A program made the position numbers and the translations under genes. This document shows, piece after piece, positions 8,714-16,289 of a stretch of DNA of 22,946 nt (its first letter is position 1; each line of letters opens with the position of its first letter). Under the pieces are notes generated by a model. It was not told the origin of the DNA, searched no databases, and saw nothing but the letters and a program-made list of their open reading frames with translations. Source of the stretch: Peptostreptococcaceae bacterium (GTDB taxonomy: Bacteria; Bacillota_A; Clostridia; Peptostreptococcales; Acidaminobacteraceae); the NCBI GenBank assembly GCA_013619035.1, contig JABXKX010000044.1, positions 1-22,946 on the forward strand, written 5' to 3'.

Positions 8714-9451
8714 ATGTATATAGTAACAGATGGCATTGTTTTAAAACGTGTCAAAGTTTCTGATTATGACAAAATATTGACCATCTATACAAGAAAAGCA
8801 GGCAAATTAAGTGCTGCTGTTAGAGGCTCGCAGAATCCAAAATCAAAAATGGCTTCTGGTGCCCATCCCTTTGTCTACGGAGAATTTTCTATTAGCAAAA
8901 GTGGTAGACTCTCAAATGTGACGTCTATTGATGTTAAAAATGCTTTTTATCATCTGAGAGAAGATTTAGATAAACTGACTATTGCTTCCTATTTTTTAGA
9001 GGTAGCACATATTGTTACGGCAGAAAATGTGATAAATAATCGATTATTTGATTTGTTACTTGAATTTTTAGGTATATTAGAAACATCCGATAGTTTAAAA
9101 GTTCAGCATGTCATTAAAGTTTCTTTTGAACTGAAACTACTGGACTTAATTGGTTTAAGACCCGAACTACATCATTGTGTAAATTGTGGTAATGAAACGG
9201 ACAATCCAAAATTTTCAGTAGCAGATGGCGGTGTTATCTGTGAAGACTGTTACCATCTATATCCGGATAACTATAAAATAGGTCATGTGATACCTAAGTT
9301 GATGAATTTTCTTATGTTTACACCTTTAGAATCTATTTTGAAAACAGATATAGATGAGGTTTTGATTAAAAAAATTGATTACATGTTAAGCGAATTCTTG
9401 CTGTATCACTTAGAGCGCAAAGGATTCAAAACATTAAAACATTTTAATTAA
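8714..9451 (+). CDS. recO: DNA repair protein RecO
   Basis: A 245-residue RecO, the recombination mediator that with RecR loads RecA onto SSB-coated single-stranded DNA. The N-terminal OB fold is recognisable (TDGIVLKRVKVSDYDKIL and AGKLSAAVRGSQNPKSK), followed by a helical domain and a zinc finger with C155-x2-C158 and C176-x2-C179. The length matches the family. AGAGG (8704-8708) precedes the ATG, and the gene starts nine bases after mgtE. recO usually follows era directly in Firmicutes; here mgtE lies between them. Confidence 0.95.
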   Translation: MYIVTDGIVLKRVKVSDYDKILTIYTRKAGKLSAAVRGSQNPKSKMASGAHPFVYGEFSISKSGRLSNVTSIDVKNAFYHLREDLDKLTIASYFLEVAHIVTAENVINNRLFDLLLEFLGILETSDSLKVQHVIKVSFELKLLDLIGLRPELHHCVNCGNETDNPKFSVADGGVICEDCYHLYPDNYKIGHVIPKLMNFLMFTPLESILKTDIDEVLIKKIDYMLSEFLLYHLERKGFKTLKHFN

Positions 9452-9486
9452 ATTTGAAGGTAATGCTAATGTAAATTTCATTTATC

Positions 9487-9497
9487 TGTTATACAAT
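9487..9497 (+). promoter_or_regulatory. Possible extended -10 promoter for the DUF4342 gene
   Basis: TGTTATACAAT in the 79-base recO-DUF4342 gap fits an extended -10 (TG-n-TATACA, 9487-9495) or an overlapping TACAAT (9492-9497). No convincing -35 was found, so readthrough from recO may also serve the gene. Confidence 0.45.
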
Positions 9498-9530
9498 GAA
9501 TATAGTTAGATAAAGAAAGGATGATAAAAG

Positions 9531-10124
9531 ATGACAATTACTTTAGAACAAGTGGATCAAGTGAGAGAACGTACTCATGTAAGTTACCAAAAAGCTAAAG
9601 AGGCTTTGGAGCAAACAGGTGGAGATGTTTTAGAAGCAATCGTACTGATAGAACACGAAAAACCTTCTGGTCATAAATTCCCAAACAGTGCATCTGATTT
9701 TGGTAATGAAGTGATAAAAACATTAAAAGAGCTTTTGAATTCAGGCAATGTAAACCGAATCGTTGTTGAACAAAAAGATGGTAAAGTTGTAATGAATATT
9801 CCTGTAACAGTAGGGGCTATTGGTGCATTATTCTTAACTTCAGCAACTGTAATAGGTCTTATAGCTGCTTTGGCAACAGGTTGTGTGATTTTAATTCATA
9901 AAGAAGATGGTGAAGTGATTAACGTTAATGACAAAGCATCTGATGTGATGAATCAAACAAAAGAAAAAGCTACTAAAATGTATGAAGCAACTAAGAGTCA
10001 TGTACAAAATCCTCATGTTGTAAAAGAAGAAGAAGAACAACAGGAAGAAGAAGAAGAGAAGACGGTTAATGTAAATGTTTCTGAAGAAGATGATCAAATA
10101 ATTGTTGAAGTCAAAGAAGAATAG
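9531..10124 (+). CDS. UBA-like / DUF4342 membrane protein
   Basis: A 197-residue protein of unknown function. Residues 3-42 form a UBA-like three-helix region (VDQVRERTHVSYQKAKEALE, then TGGDVLEAIV), like the N termini of EF-Ts and nascent-polypeptide-associated complex subunits. Residues 58-92 match the DUF4342 core (NEVIKTLKELLN and VNRIVVEQKDGKVVMNIP). A single hydrophobic helix follows (about 93-122). The C-terminal tail is long and highly charged, with poly-Glu runs at 169-180. The likely topology is membrane-anchored with a soluble binding module, but orientation cannot be told. It sits between recO and glyS, a position I recall for this family in clostridia. AAAGGA (9516-9521) precedes the ATG. 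Confidence 0.85.
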   Translation: MTITLEQVDQVRERTHVSYQKAKEALEQTGGDVLEAIVLIEHEKPSGHKFPNSASDFGNEVIKTLKELLNSGNVNRIVVEQKDGKVVMNIPVTVGAIGALFLTSATVIGLIAALATGCVILIHKEDGEVINVNDKASDVMNQTKEKATKMYEATKSHVQNPHVVKEEEEQQEEEEEKTVNVNVSEEDDQIIVEVKEE

Positions 10125-10153
10125 TTTACAAATCCGCTATGCTATGCTAAAAT
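10125..10153 (+). promoter_or_regulatory. Promoter of the glyS T-box transcript
   Basis: TTTACA (10125-10130) starts immediately after the DUF4342 stop; a 17-base spacer leads to TAAAAT (10148-10153), preceded by TGc, giving an extended -10. The predicted start is near 10160, just upstream of T-box stem I. The spacer holds a repeated TATGC (TATGCTATGCT, 10138-10148). Confidence 0.8.
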
Positions 10154-10161
10154 GCATATAT

Positions 10162-10368
10162 ATTAATAAATGCGATGATAAAGAAAAGTAGTAAATGGAT
10201 AATCAAAGAGAGCTTGTAATTGGTGGGAACAAGCATTTGAAATTTATGAAGGGCGCTTTTGAGCATATTCAACTGAGTGGATGCTAAGCATCAATTAGGG
10301 TGGAACCGCGGAAGATATCTTTCGTCCCTACTTTTATAAGTAGAGGCGAGAGATTTTTATATTTTTTT
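10162..10368 (+). promoter_or_regulatory. T-box riboswitch controlling glyS
   Basis: The conserved T-box AGGGTGGAACCGCG lies at 10297-10310. Stem I has a distal hairpin (GCTTGT 10212-10217 with ACAAGC 10229-10234, loop with GGTGG) and a specifier-side stretch ATGAAGGGCGC (10246-10256). GGC at 10252-10254 is the likely glycine specifier, with GGG one base earlier as the alternative. A short stem III is GATGC-TAA-GCATC (10280-10292). AGGG of the T-box can pair with CCCT (10326-10329) to form the antiterminator. Uncharged tRNA-Gly should stabilise that form and allow transcription into glyS. Confidence 0.95.
10317..10368 (+). terminator. Conditional terminator of the glyS T-box
   Basis: A 17-base stem (10317-10333 with 10338-10354, one mismatch and two wobble pairs) around TTAT is followed by TTTT-ATA-TTTTTTT. 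Its 5' arm contains the CCCT used by the antiterminator, so the two folds are mutually exclusive. Confidence 0.9.
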
Positions 10369-10392
10369 GGCCTCATCAACAGGAGGGAAATT

Positions 10393-11778
10393 ATGAGCAA
10401 ATTAACAATGGAAAAAATTGTATCACTGGCAAAATCAAGAGGTTTTGTATTCCCAGGATCAGAGATTTATGGTGGACTTGCAAATTCATGGGATTACGGT
10501 CCATTAGGTGTAGAACTTAAAAACAATGTTAAGAAAATGTGGTGGAAAAAGTTTGTTCAAGAGTCGCCATACAATGTAGGTATGGATGCTGCTATTTTAA
10601 TGAACACACAAGCTTGGGTTGCATCAGGTCATGTTGGTGGATTTAATGATCCTTTGATGGATTGTAAAGCCTGTAAAACACGTTATAGAGCGGATCAATT
10701 AATTGAAGAGTATATGGTAAGAAAAGACTGTATTCAAGTAGTTGAAGGTTGGTCAAATGAGCAAATGGAAAATTATATTGCTGATAAGAACATCAACTGT
10801 CCTAACTGTGGTAAACATGATTATACAAGTATTCGTCAGTTTAACTTAATGTTCAAAACACATCAAGGTGTTACAAGCGACAGTTCTACTGAGATATTCT
10901 TAAGACCAGAAACAGCACAAGGTATCTTTGTAAACTTCAAATCAGTTCAAAGAACATCAAGAAAGAAAGTACCTTTTGGTATTGGACAAATTGGTAAATC
11001 TTTTAGAAATGAAATCACACCAGGTAACTTTACATTCAGAACAAGAGAGTTTGAACAAATGGAACTTGAATTCTTCTGTAAACCAGGTGAAGATATGGAG
11101 TGGTACGAATACTGGAAAGCATTCTGTATGAAATGGTTATTAGATCTTGGCATGGAAGAAGATAGTGTTAGATTTAGAGATCATGGTGAAGATGAATTAT
11201 CTCATTACTCAACGGCGACAAGTGATATAGAATTCTTGTTCCCATTTGGTTGGGGAGAAGTATGGGGTATTGCTGATAGAACCGACTTTGACTTGAAGCG
11301 TCATTCTGAGCATTCAGGTACAGAGCTAATTTATCAAGATCCTGTAACGAATGAAAAGTATGTTCCTTATTGTATAGAACCATCTGTAGGTGCGGATAGA
11401 ATTGCTTTAGCATTTCTGATCAACGCTTTTGAAGATGAAGTATTAGAAGATGGAACAGAGCGTTCAGTGCTTAAATTCCATCCGGCGTTGGCACCATTTA
11501 AAGCGGCTGTTTTCCCATTAACTAAAAAATTGAAGGAAGAAACATTAGAAGTATATACACTTCTTTCTAAATACTTTAATATTGAATATGATGAAGCAGG
11601 TAGTATTGGTAAACGTTATAGACGTCATGATGAAATTGGTACGCCGTTCTGTATTACATTTGACTTTGATTCACTAGAAGACAAAGCAGTGACAATTAGA
11701 GACCGTGATACAATGGAGCAAACAAGAGTTAAGATTGATGACTTAGTAGCGTACATTGGAGAAAAAGTTGCATTTTAA
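10393..11778 (+). CDS. glyS: Glycine--tRNA ligase, single-chain alpha2 type
   Basis: A 461-residue class II synthetase of the dimeric type, not the alpha/beta GlyQ-GlyS form; it charges tRNA-Gly. The start region has [20 protein letters not shown]; motif 2 begins F204-R-N-E207 and runs through [16 protein letters not shown]; motif 3 includes G333-A-D-R336. The insertion carries Cys pairs (CKAC and CPNCGK) that may bind zinc. The C-terminal anticodon-binding domain (from about 370) includes [20 protein letters not shown]. The true start is the ATG at 10393 after AGGAGGG (10381-10387); an open frame from inside the T-box (10300) is not the protein. Expression should rise when tRNA-Gly is uncharged. 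Confidence 0.97.
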   Translation: MSKLTMEKIVSLAKSRGFVFPGSEIYGGLANSWDYGPLGVELKNNVKKMWWKKFVQESPYNVGMDAAILMNTQAWVASGHVGGFNDPLMDCKACKTRYRADQLIEEYMVRKDCIQVVEGWSNEQMENYIADKNINCPNCGKHDYTSIRQFNLMFKTHQGVTSDSSTEIFLRPETAQGIFVNFKSVQRTSRKKVPFGIGQIGKSFRNEITPGNFTFRTREFEQMELEFFCKPGEDMEWYEYWKAFCMKWLLDLGMEEDSVRFRDHGEDELSHYSTATSDIEFLFPFGWGEVWGIADRTDFDLKRHSEHSGTELIYQDPVTNEKYVPYCIEPSVGADRIALAFLINAFEDEVLEDGTERSVLKFHPALAPFKAAVFPLTKKLKEETLEVYTLLSKYFNIEYDEAGSIGKRYRRHDEIGTPFCITFDFDSLEDKAVTIRDRDTMEQTRVKIDDLVAYIGEKVAF

Positions 11779-11782
11779 TATG

Positions 11783-11807
11783 AGCCCTGCTTAGCAGGGC
11801 TTTTTTT
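11783..11807 (+). terminator. Terminator of glyS
   Basis: AGCCCTGC (11783-11790) and GCAGGGCT (11794-11801) form a GC-rich eight-base stem around TTA, followed by a seven-T run. It starts four bases after the glyS stop. Confidence 0.97.
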
Positions 11808-11822
11808 GATTATTTAACGAAG

Positions 11823-11868
11823 TATGCTACACAATATATGAAAATATTATGATATAATATGATATATT
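11823..11868 (+). promoter_or_regulatory. ccpN promoter with tandem decamer repeats (possible CcpN operator)
   Basis: An extended -10, TGaTATAAT (11850-11858), has no strong -35. It lies in two tandem decamers TATGATATAA (11848-11857) and TATGATATAT (11858-11867), one helical turn apart. A related TATGCTACACA lies at 11823-11833. From memory the B. subtilis CcpN consensus is TRTGHYATAYW: 11858-11868 fits at all 11 positions, and the other two fit at 10. Autorepression by CcpN is inferred. Confidence 0.5.
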
Positions 11869-11910
11869 CAAGATTTTAGAGTGTTTTTAGGATAAAAGCA
11901 CTGTACAAAG

Positions 11911-12056
11911 GGTATATGATGTGTAATAATAGTCTAAACAAATAAATAAGATGCACTAAATAAACAAAAAGTGTTTAATTATAGTAAAAACAACACGGTT
12001 TATTTTATATAGTGCATCATATATACTTATTCGTTGGACACACATCATAAACACCT
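11911..12056 (+). repeat. Nested inverted repeats in the ccpN leader
   Basis: The outer arms TATGATGTGT (11915-11924) and ACACATCATA (12040-12049) match perfectly. The inner arms at 11950-11962 and 12006-12018 (GATGCACTAAATA and its inverse) match at 12 of 13 positions. AATAAG (11945-11950) and CTTATT (12026-12031) add another pair. Together they could fold about 140 bases of leader into one long hairpin ending just before the ccpN Shine-Dalgarno. The ends (GGT...TATGATGTGT) also resemble the terminal repeats of a small non-autonomous element, but no clear target duplication was seen. Confidence 0.55.
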
Positions 12057-12070
12057 TTAAAGGAGGGATC

Positions 12071-12700
12071 ATGGAGTTTAATGAAAGACAAGGACATATC
12101 ATTGAAATCGTAAAAAAATATGAACCGATAACCAGTGAAAAAATTGCGTCTTTGTTAAATGTGACACGTTCAACATTAAGAACCGATTTATCGATTCTAA
12201 CAAAAACACATGTCTTAGAAGCCAGACCCAAAGTAGGATATTGTTATGTAGGGCATCAATTCCCTTCACAACTACTGAGTGCGGCAAAAAAAATTACTGT
12301 ACAGGATGTCATGTCAAGATCTGTTGCAATAGATGAAAAAGTGTCTATTTATGATGCGATTGTAACAATGTTTTTAGAAGATGTTGGTACCATTTTTGTT
12401 TTGTCTGATAATTATTTAGCAGGTGTTATCTCTAGAAAAGATTTTATCAAAACTGCAATAGGTGGTGCTGATATGAAATCGATCCCAGTGGGTATGATGA
12501 TGACTAGAATGCCAAATATTATTGTTGCAGATGAAAGTGAGTCAATTATCGTAGCAGCTAAAAAATTAATGGATCATGAAATTGATTGTATGCCAGTGGT
12601 TGAAAAGTCAACGGATAGATCAAATTTGAAGGTCCTTGGCAGAATATCGAAGACTAATGTGACAGAATTTTTTGTAGATATGTTTAAAGAGATAAAATAG
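12071..12700 (+). CDS. ccpN: CcpN-type transcriptional repressor (HTH_11 + CBS pair)
   Basis: A 209-residue regulator. An N-terminal winged helix-turn-helix (about 4-57, with EKIASLLNVTRSTLRTDLSIL) is joined to two CBS domains (about 75-130 and 140-200; VQDVMSRSV, AGVISRKDFIK, GMMMTRMP, MDHEIDCMPVVE), which in CcpN sense nucleotides such as ATP/ADP. In Bacillus, CcpN represses gluconeogenic genes (gapB, pckA) during glycolytic growth. The next two genes, ppsR and ppdK, act at the PEP/pyruvate step, so local control of gluconeogenic flux is the likely job. The ATG follows AAAGGAGGG (12059-12067). ppsR starts 10 bases after its stop, matching the B. subtilis ccpN-yqfL pair. Confidence 0.92.
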   Translation: MEFNERQGHIIEIVKKYEPITSEKIASLLNVTRSTLRTDLSILTKTHVLEARPKVGYCYVGHQFPSQLLSAAKKITVQDVMSRSVAIDEKVSIYDAIVTMFLEDVGTIFVLSDNYLAGVISRKDFIKTAIGGADMKSIPVGMMMTRMPNIIVADESESIIVAAKKLMDHEIDCMPVVEKSTDRSNLKVLGRISKTNVTEFFVDMFKEIK

Positions 12701-12710
12701 GAGGTACTAG

Positions 12711-13520
12711 ATGAATAAGTATGTAATTTATATTGTTTCAGATTCTATTGGTGAAACTGCTGAGTATGTAGCTAGAGCAACAGCAGCACAGTTCGATAGA
12801 GAATATGAAATTGTTAAGTTCCCATTTGTAAGAGAAAAGAGCCAAATTGTAGAGGTTTTAGAAGAAGCAAAAGCTCAGAAATCTATTATTCTATACACAA
12901 CAGTAATAGAGGAGTTTAAAGACATTTTAAAAACGAAGTGTGGTGAAGATAATATTCCATGTATAGATGTTATGAGTACTGCTATGCATACTTTCCAAAA
13001 CTTTTTGAGTTTGGAACCAAAACATGAACCAGGTATTATAAGACGATTAGATGAGAAGTATTTTAAGAAAGTTGAAGCGATAGAATTTGCTGTTAAGTAT
13101 GATGATGGTAAAGATCCTAGAGGTATTAAAAAGGCAGATGTAGTGTTACTAGGTGTTTCAAGAACGTCTAAAACACCACTGAGTATGTACTTGGCTAATA
13201 AGAATTTGAAAGTTGCCAATGTGCCGTTGGTACCAGAAGTACCAGTGCCTAAAGAGTTATATCAAATACCTAAAGATCGTATCATTGGTTTAACAACAAA
13301 TCCTATAAAATTAAATGAGATTAGACAAGAACGTTTAAAGGCACTTGGCTTAAGTGATACTGCGACGTATGCAAACTTAGATAGGATTTTAGAAGAACTC
13401 GATTATGCAGATAAAATTATGAAGAAAATCGATTGTCCTATTATTGATGTTGCAACAAAAGCAGTAGAAGAAACAGCCAATATTATTATTGACATAATGC
13501 GCGATAATCAAAGCGAATAG
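12711..13520 (+). CDS. ppsR: Pyruvate, phosphate dikinase regulatory protein (PPSR / DUF299)
   Basis: A 269-residue bifunctional kinase/phosphorylase of the DUF299 family (YqfL in B. subtilis). It opens with YIVSDSIGETAEYVARA and has the unusual P-loop G148-V-S-R-T-S-K-T155 in the middle. The family uses ADP to phosphorylate, and Pi to dephosphorylate, a Thr two residues from the catalytic His of its target dikinase. That target is encoded 29 bases downstream here and has the required T-S-H site. In B. subtilis, YqfL also modulates CcpN, whose gene lies immediately upstream. The ATG is preceded by AGGAGG (12700-12705) overlapping the ccpN stop. Confidence 0.96.
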   Translation: MNKYVIYIVSDSIGETAEYVARATAAQFDREYEIVKFPFVREKSQIVEVLEEAKAQKSIILYTTVIEEFKDILKTKCGEDNIPCIDVMSTAMHTFQNFLSLEPKHEPGIIRRLDEKYFKKVEAIEFAVKYDDGKDPRGIKKADVVLLGVSRTSKTPLSMYLANKNLKVANVPLVPEVPVPKELYQIPKDRIIGLTTNPIKLNEIRQERLKALGLSDTATYANLDRILEELDYADKIMKKIDCPIIDVATKAVEETANIIIDIMRDNQSE

Positions 13521-13549
13521 CTTTGGTTGCGTCCATTTGGGAGGTTAGT

Positions 13550-16141
13550 ATGGTTAAGTTTGTTTATGCTTTCGATGAAGGTAGCAAAGAGATGAAGTCA
13601 ATTTTAGGAGGTAAAGGGGCGAATTTATCTGAAATGAAGAAGATAGGATTGCCAGTACCTGATGGATTTACGATTTCAACCAAAGCGTGTATGGATTATT
13701 ACGATAACGATAAAAAAATCTCAGATAAGATGAAAGAAGAAATATTAAGTCATCTTTCTGAGCTTGAAAAGAAAACAGGAAAAACATTAGGTGGAAAAGA
13801 TCCGCTACTTGTTTCTGTCCGTTCTGGGGCTGTTATTTCTATGCCTGGTATGATGGATACGATTTTAAACCTTGGTTTAAATGATGAAACAGTGGAGATT
13901 ATAGCACTTAATAGTGATCCTGTTTTTGCATTTGATGCTTATAGAAGACTAATTCAGATGTTTTCTGATGTTGTACTTGGTATTGAGAAATATAAATTTG
14001 ATAAAATTTATCAAAAATATAAAGTTAAAGATGAGACGACTCTTAGAAAAATTGTTGCGTCGTTTAAAGACGTTGTAAAAAAAGAATCAAGACACCCATT
14101 CCCACAGGACTCTAAAAAACAAATGTTTATGGCCATTAATGCAGTTTTTGATTCGTGGTTTAACCATAGAGCGGTTGTTTATAGAAATATCCATCAGATA
14201 CCAGATGATCTTGGTACCGCTGTTAATGTACAGGAGATGGTTTTTGGTAACACCGGCTTAGAATCTGGTACTGGTGTTGCATTTACCAGAAGTCCTTCAA
14301 CTGGTGAAAAAGTGGTATATGGAGAGTATTTATTAAATGCACAAGGTGAAGATGTTGTTGCCGGTATCAGAACACCACAACCAATTGAAACGTTAAAGGA
14401 TTCTTTACCAGTTGTATACGAACAGTTTATGGATGTAACAAGTCAATTAGAAGCACACTACAGAGATATGCAAGATATTGAATTTACAATAGAACATGGA
14501 AAGTTATATTTACTTCAAACACGTACGGGTAAAAGAACTGCTCAAGCGGCTGTAAAAATTGCAGTGGATATGGTTGAAGAGGGTATGTTGACTATAGAAG
14601 AAGCTCTTTTAAGAATTGAACCTAATCAGATTCATCAACTACTACATCCGACATTTGATGAAAGTAGCAAAGTGGTTGCTGAGGAACTCGCTAGAGGATT
14701 GCCAGCATCTCCAGGTGCGGCAAGCGGTAAAATTTATTTTGATTCCAATTCAGTTAAAGCAGCTGTATTAAATGGTGAAAAAGTAATTTTAGTAAGAACT
14801 GAAACATCGCCTGAAGATATTGAAGGTATGGTTAATGCCGAAGGTATTTTAACATCTAGAGGTGGTATGACGTCACATGCAGCTGTTGTAGCAAGAGGTA
14901 TGGGTAAATGTTGTATAGCGGGTTGTCATGAAGTGGTTGTCTCTGCCAGTCAAAAGAAAGTCACTATAGACCATCATATATTTTTAGAAGGGGATGAAAT
15001 TTCTCTAGACGGAACAACCGGTATTGTCTACAAAGGTATTGTAGAGACTGCTGATGCTTCTTTATCAGAAGACTTTAATAAAATTATGTCATGGGCTGAT
15101 GAAAGAAGAACACTTCAAGTCAGAACCAATGCTGATACGGTTAATGATGCGACTACAGCATTAAAGTTTGGTGCAGAAGGTATTGGATTATGTCGTACGG
15201 AGCATATGTTCTTTGAAGCGTCTAGAATATTAGATATGAGACGTCTGATATTAGCAGAATATCAGGAAGACAGAATAAAAGCTTTAAGTAGGTTATTACC
15301 TTATCAAAAGAAAGATTTTTATGACTTGTTTAAGTTGCTTGGTGAGTTACCGATAACCATTAGATTATTAGATCCGCCATTACATGAATTCTTACCTCAT
15401 GAAAAAGATGAAATCAAACATTTAAGTGATTTGCTTAATAAACCTGTAGGTGCAATCGAAGATCGTATTGCTAGCTTACAAGAAGTAAATCCTATGTTAG
15501 GTCATAGAGGATGTCGTTTAGGTATCACATTCCCAGAAATCTATAAAATGCAAGTGAAGGCGATATTTGAAGCTGTATGTGACTTAAAAGAAGAAGATGT
15601 TCATGTAAAACCTGAAATTATGATTCCTTTAGTTGGATTTGAACAAGAATTTGAATTGATGAGAGAACTGGTTCAAATGACAGCTGTTGAAACTTTAGAA
15701 AATAGAGGGTTTACTTGTGACTATACAATAGGTACAATGATTGAAGTACCAAGAGCAGCATTAACGGCTGATGAAATTGCTAAAAATGCAGATTTCTTCT
15801 CATTTGGTACAAATGATTTAACACAAATGACACTAGGATTCTCTAGAGATGATAGTTCGAAGTTTATTCATGATTATCAAAATAAAAAGGTGTTTACACA
15901 AGATCCGTTTGAAAGTATTGATATCAACGGCGTGGGTAAACTCATGGAAATGGCCAAAGAAAAAGGCAGATCGGTAAAACCTGATCTTAAGATTGGTATT
16001 TGTGGTGAACATGGTGGGGAACCAAAATCAGTTGAATTCTGTCATAATATAGGACTTGACTATGTTTCTTGTTCTCCGTTTAGAGTACCAATAGCAAAAT
16101 TGGCTGCTGCAAGAGCTGCTATTAAGAATAATAAACTTTAG
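13550..16141 (+). CDS. ppdK: Pyruvate, phosphate dikinase
   Basis: An 863-residue PPDK, which reversibly converts ATP + pyruvate + Pi to AMP + PEP + PPi. The N-terminal ATP-grasp domain begins KGANLSEMKKIGLPVPDGFT and includes VSVRSGA and MPGMMDTILNLG. The swivelling phosphohistidine domain has GGMT441-S-H443-AAVVARG: His443 carries the phosphate and Thr441 is the expected PPSR target. The C-terminal TIM barrel binds PEP/pyruvate (CRTEHMF, LGHRGCRLG, SFGTNDLTQM) with catalytic C818 in GICGEHGGEP. I use the ATG at 13550 after GGGAGG (13539-13544) instead of a GTG at 13523. In anaerobes it serves glycolysis or gluconeogenesis. Its regulators ppsR and ccpN are directly upstream. Confidence 0.97.
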   Translation: MVKFVYAFDEGSKEMKSILGGKGANLSEMKKIGLPVPDGFTISTKACMDYYDNDKKISDKMKEEILSHLSELEKKTGKTLGGKDPLLVSVRSGAVISMPGMMDTILNLGLNDETVEIIALNSDPVFAFDAYRRLIQMFSDVVLGIEKYKFDKIYQKYKVKDETTLRKIVASFKDVVKKESRHPFPQDSKKQMFMAINAVFDSWFNHRAVVYRNIHQIPDDLGTAVNVQEMVFGNTGLESGTGVAFTRSPSTGEKVVYGEYLLNAQGEDVVAGIRTPQPIETLKDSLPVVYEQFMDVTSQLEAHYRDMQDIEFTIEHGKLYLLQTRTGKRTAQAAVKIAVDMVEEGMLTIEEALLRIEPNQIHQLLHPTFDESSKVVAEELARGLPASPGAASGKIYFDSNSVKAAVLNGEKVILVRTETSPEDIEGMVNAEGILTSRGGMTSHAAVVARGMGKCCIAGCHEVVVSASQKKVTIDHHIFLEGDEISLDGTTGIVYKGIVETADASLSEDFNKIMSWADERRTLQVRTNADTVNDATTALKFGAEGIGLCRTEHMFFEASRILDMRRLILAEYQEDRIKALSRLLPYQKKDFYDLFKLLGELPITIRLLDPPLHEFLPHEKDEIKHLSDLLNKPVGAIEDRIASLQEVNPMLGHRGCRLGITFPEIYKMQVKAIFEAVCDLKEEDVHVKPEIMIPLVGFEQEFELMRELVQMTAVETLENRGFTCDYTIGTMIEVPRAALTADEIAKNADFFSFGTNDLTQMTLGFSRDDSSKFIHDYQNKKVFTQDPFESIDINGVGKLMEMAKEKGRSVKPDLKIGICGEHGGEPKSVEFCHNIGLDYVSCSPFRVPIAKLAAARAAIKNNKL

Positions 16142-16144
16142 AAT

Positions 16145-16180
16145 AAATGCCAATATTAGAAATAATATTGGCATTTTAAT
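16145..16180 (+). terminator. Terminator of ccpN-ppsR-ppdK
   Basis: A 13-base perfect stem (16145-16157 with 16164-16176; AAATGCCAATATT and its inverse) around AGAAAT. The trailing T run is short (TTTT), so termination may be incomplete. Confidence 0.75.
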
Positions 16181-16188
16181 CTGATATA

Positions 16189-16218
16189 TTGAAATATGCA
16201 TTAATTTGATGATATTCT
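16189..16218 (+). promoter_or_regulatory. Probable dgt promoter
   Basis: TTGAAA (16189-16194) and TATTCT (16213-16218) are 18 bases apart, with TGa just before the -10 (16210-16212), an extended -10 arrangement. It lies in the 148-base gap between the ppdK hairpin and dgt and would give a leader of about 65 bases. Confidence 0.5.
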
Positions 16219-16289
16219 GTAGAGTTTTATGAATTCTAAAGGAGATTTTCTGTAAATGTAGTATTTATATAGTAAGGGGGGTGTTCCTA

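Noticed and set aside
8338..8754. 138-codon minus-strand frame across mgtE and recO
   Set aside because: Antisense to the MgtE pore helices; no domain, no start signal.
9891..10097. Phe-rich minus-strand frame over the DUF4342 tail
   Set aside because: Its poly-Phe run is simply the complement of the poly-Glu codons of the real gene.
10300..10392. N-terminal extension of glyS from within the T-box
   Set aside because: It would translate the terminator/antiterminator; AGGAGGG before the ATG at 10393 and the family length favour the shorter form.
12875..13219. 114-codon minus-strand frame in ppsR
   Set aside because: Shadow of a conserved gene with intact motifs; no independent support.
13523..13549. 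GTG start for ppdK
   Set aside because: The extension contains the GGGAGG ribosome binding site and no family homology.
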